From CAIKAP01 sp964574605 (GTDB taxonomy: Bacteria > Verrucomicrobiota > Verrucomicrobiia > Palsa-1439): DNA of 5,731 nt. Below the pieces are notes generated by a model that was given only the letters and a program-made list of their open reading frames with translations, did no database searches and had not been told where the DNA came from. The stretch is from assembly GCA_964574605.1 (NCBI GenBank), contig CAZNOK010000265.1, positions 1 to 5,731 of the forward strand, given 5' to 3'. The translations under genes and the position numbers were made by a program. This document shows, piece by piece, positions 4,740 to 5,731 of the stretch; position 1 is the stretch's first letter, and each line of letters begins with the position of its first letter.

Positions 4740-5723
4740 TCACGGGGTGTAGGTCAGGAGTTCCAGCCACTGGCGTCCGTGCTCGCTCAACGACCAGCCG
4801 CGCTTGGCGCGCTGGACGAGGCTACGGCAGCCGTGCCGCGCCAGTTCCGCTTCGTCCACGCGCACCACCGCCGGCAGGTGTTTGCCGACGGTGTCGCTGC
4901 GCAGCCAAACAACAACGGGCAATCCCCACGCCGTCGCGCCGATTTCATAGGCGGCGACGGGGCCATTGCTGGACGACTGGATTTGTTCTGGATGCAGTTT
5001 CAACCACGGGAATGATTTTGCCGGGACGAGCACGGTGAAGGCAATCGGTTGACGCGCAACATACTCGGCGAAGTTCAACTTCGGTTTTGACCCGGCGGCC
5101 AGCAGCAGCGCGGCAGGATCGAGGCCGCAGAGGTTCATTCCGTTGAAATTTCCAAACGGCGGCGCTTTCGGTTCGCGTTTCGGATACCAAATGTGGAAGT
5201 TGGTGTTCAGGAGGAAGTCCACCTCGAAGTGCAGATGGGCGCGATCGCGCGGAATGCCTTCCTTCGTGTTGGTCGAGTGGCCGAGCGTGCCGAGCCGTTG
5301 GCCTTTGACGACGGGCTGGCCGATCCTCAATTCGGCGGCAATGTTGGCAAGGTGTGCGTAGAGCGTATAGACCGCGACGCTGTCCCAGCGATGCGCGAGC
5401 AGGACGTAGCGGCCGTAGTTGGAGAGGCCGGGCTTGGCGTTGATGAACGCGACGGTGCCGTCGGAGACGGCGCGGACTTCGTCGGTCGGTTCGCCGCGTT
5501 TGTCCCGGTGCAAGCAACGAATGTCAATGCCCTCATGGAACCGGCGACCGCCGCGTCGGACGCAGCCGAACATGCCGCTCTCGACGCTGCCCTCGGCGGT
5601 CGGCTGGTAGAACGACGTCTTGTCGCCACGTCGCAAAGCGTTGTTGTCGGTTGGCAGACCGAGTTCAAGCCCGCTAGCTGTCAATGGCAAGAGGCAGGCC
5701 AACCACAGGCGCGCCGTCACCAT
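4740..5723 (-). CDS. Exported M23 family (LytM-type) metallopeptidase
   Basis: The 327-residue protein is likely a zinc endopeptidase that cuts peptidoglycan cross-bridges or stems in the envelope. Residues 1-18 look like a Sec signal peptide (R5, core LWLACLLPLTA, small residues at 16-18). The M23 core has the full set of functional residues: FHEGIDI (62-68) with zinc ligands H63 and D67, a YAHL motif (122-125) with H124, and HLHFEV (163-168) with H163 and zinc ligand H165. The strand VRAVSDGTVAFI (83-94), the YVLLAH stretch (106-111) and VVKGQRLGTLGHS (138-150) are typical of the LytM barrel. The last roughly 130 residues form an extension I do not recognise, with no repeat or anchor motif. 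It could be a degradation-only hydrolase or an activator of other hydrolases, although the intact site favours activity. The ATG at 5723 is 8 bases from the window edge with no upstream stop or Shine-Dalgarno visible, so the true start could lie further upstream. The gene is convergent with plsC. Confidence 0.9.
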   Translation of the reverse strand: MVTARLWLACLLPLTASGLELGLPTDNNALRRGDKTSFYQPTAEGSVESGMFGCVRRGGRRFHEGIDIRCLHRDKRGEPTDEVRAVSDGTVAFINAKPGLSNYGRYVLLAHRWDSVAVYTLYAHLANIAAELRIGQPVVKGQRLGTLGHSTNTKEGIPRDRAHLHFEVDFLLNTNFHIWYPKREPKAPPFGNFNGMNLCGLDPAALLLAAGSKPKLNFAEYVARQPIAFTVLVPAKSFPWLKLHPEQIQSSSNGPVAAYEIGATAWGLPVVVWLRSDTVGKHLPAVVRVDEAELARHGCRSLVQRAKRGWSLSEHGRQWLELLTYTP

Positions 5724-5731
5724 AGGGCGTT

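Overview
The window is bacterial chromosome and carries six protein genes. No RNA gene, CRISPR array, prophage or transposase was seen. The best lineage guess is the PVC group, most likely Verrucomicrobiota. Three things point there: the pilin cleavage site R-A-F-T-L-V-E (Ala at -1, a variant common in those phyla), envelope lipoproteins of the family-10-like glycosidase type, and repeat-rich intergenic DNA of a style I associate with these genomes. This is inference; no ribosomal or other taxonomic marker is present.

Layout. Positions 1-354 hold no gene but include a candidate sigma-54 promoter just ahead of a single type IV pilin-like gene (355-792, +). Positions 793-1280 are gene-free and built of short repeats: an AAGTCAG cluster, small hairpins, a perfect 28-base palindrome and a bracketing 12-base direct repeat. 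A leftward gene (1281-2402) encodes a proline-rich, family-10-like glycosyl hydrolase lipoprotein. It is divergent from a rightward, tightly coupled three-gene operon: tyrA-type prephenate dehydrogenase (2474-3319), cytidylate kinase cmk (3316-3984) and a PlsC-type acyltransferase (3981-4619). Both junctions are ATGA overlaps. A 120-base hairpin-rich gap separates plsC from a convergent, leftward M23 metallopeptidase gene (4740-5723). Its start lies 8 bases from the window edge.

How the genes fit together. Cmk recycles CMP to CDP, feeding CTP to phospholipid synthesis, and PlsC makes the phosphatidic acid that consumes this CTP through CDP-diacylglycerol. TyrA is a tyrosine-pathway gene. Many bacteria place aroA between tyrA and cmk, but here aroA is absent. 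The two leftward genes encode exported envelope proteins that may both act on peptidoglycan (a glycan-strand hydrolase-like lipoprotein and a LytM/M23 endopeptidase), but they lie on opposite sides of the operon and are not co-transcribed.

Base composition changes along the window. Sample rows counted by hand are 45% GC at 1-60, 48% at 541-600 (pilin gene) and 63% at 3361-3420 (cmk). I found no convincing unknown multi-gene system. The most interesting signals are regulatory (the sigma-54-like pilin promoter and the back-to-back divergent promoters at 2413-2463), the cysteine cluster in the glycosidase-like lipoprotein, and the intergenic repeats.
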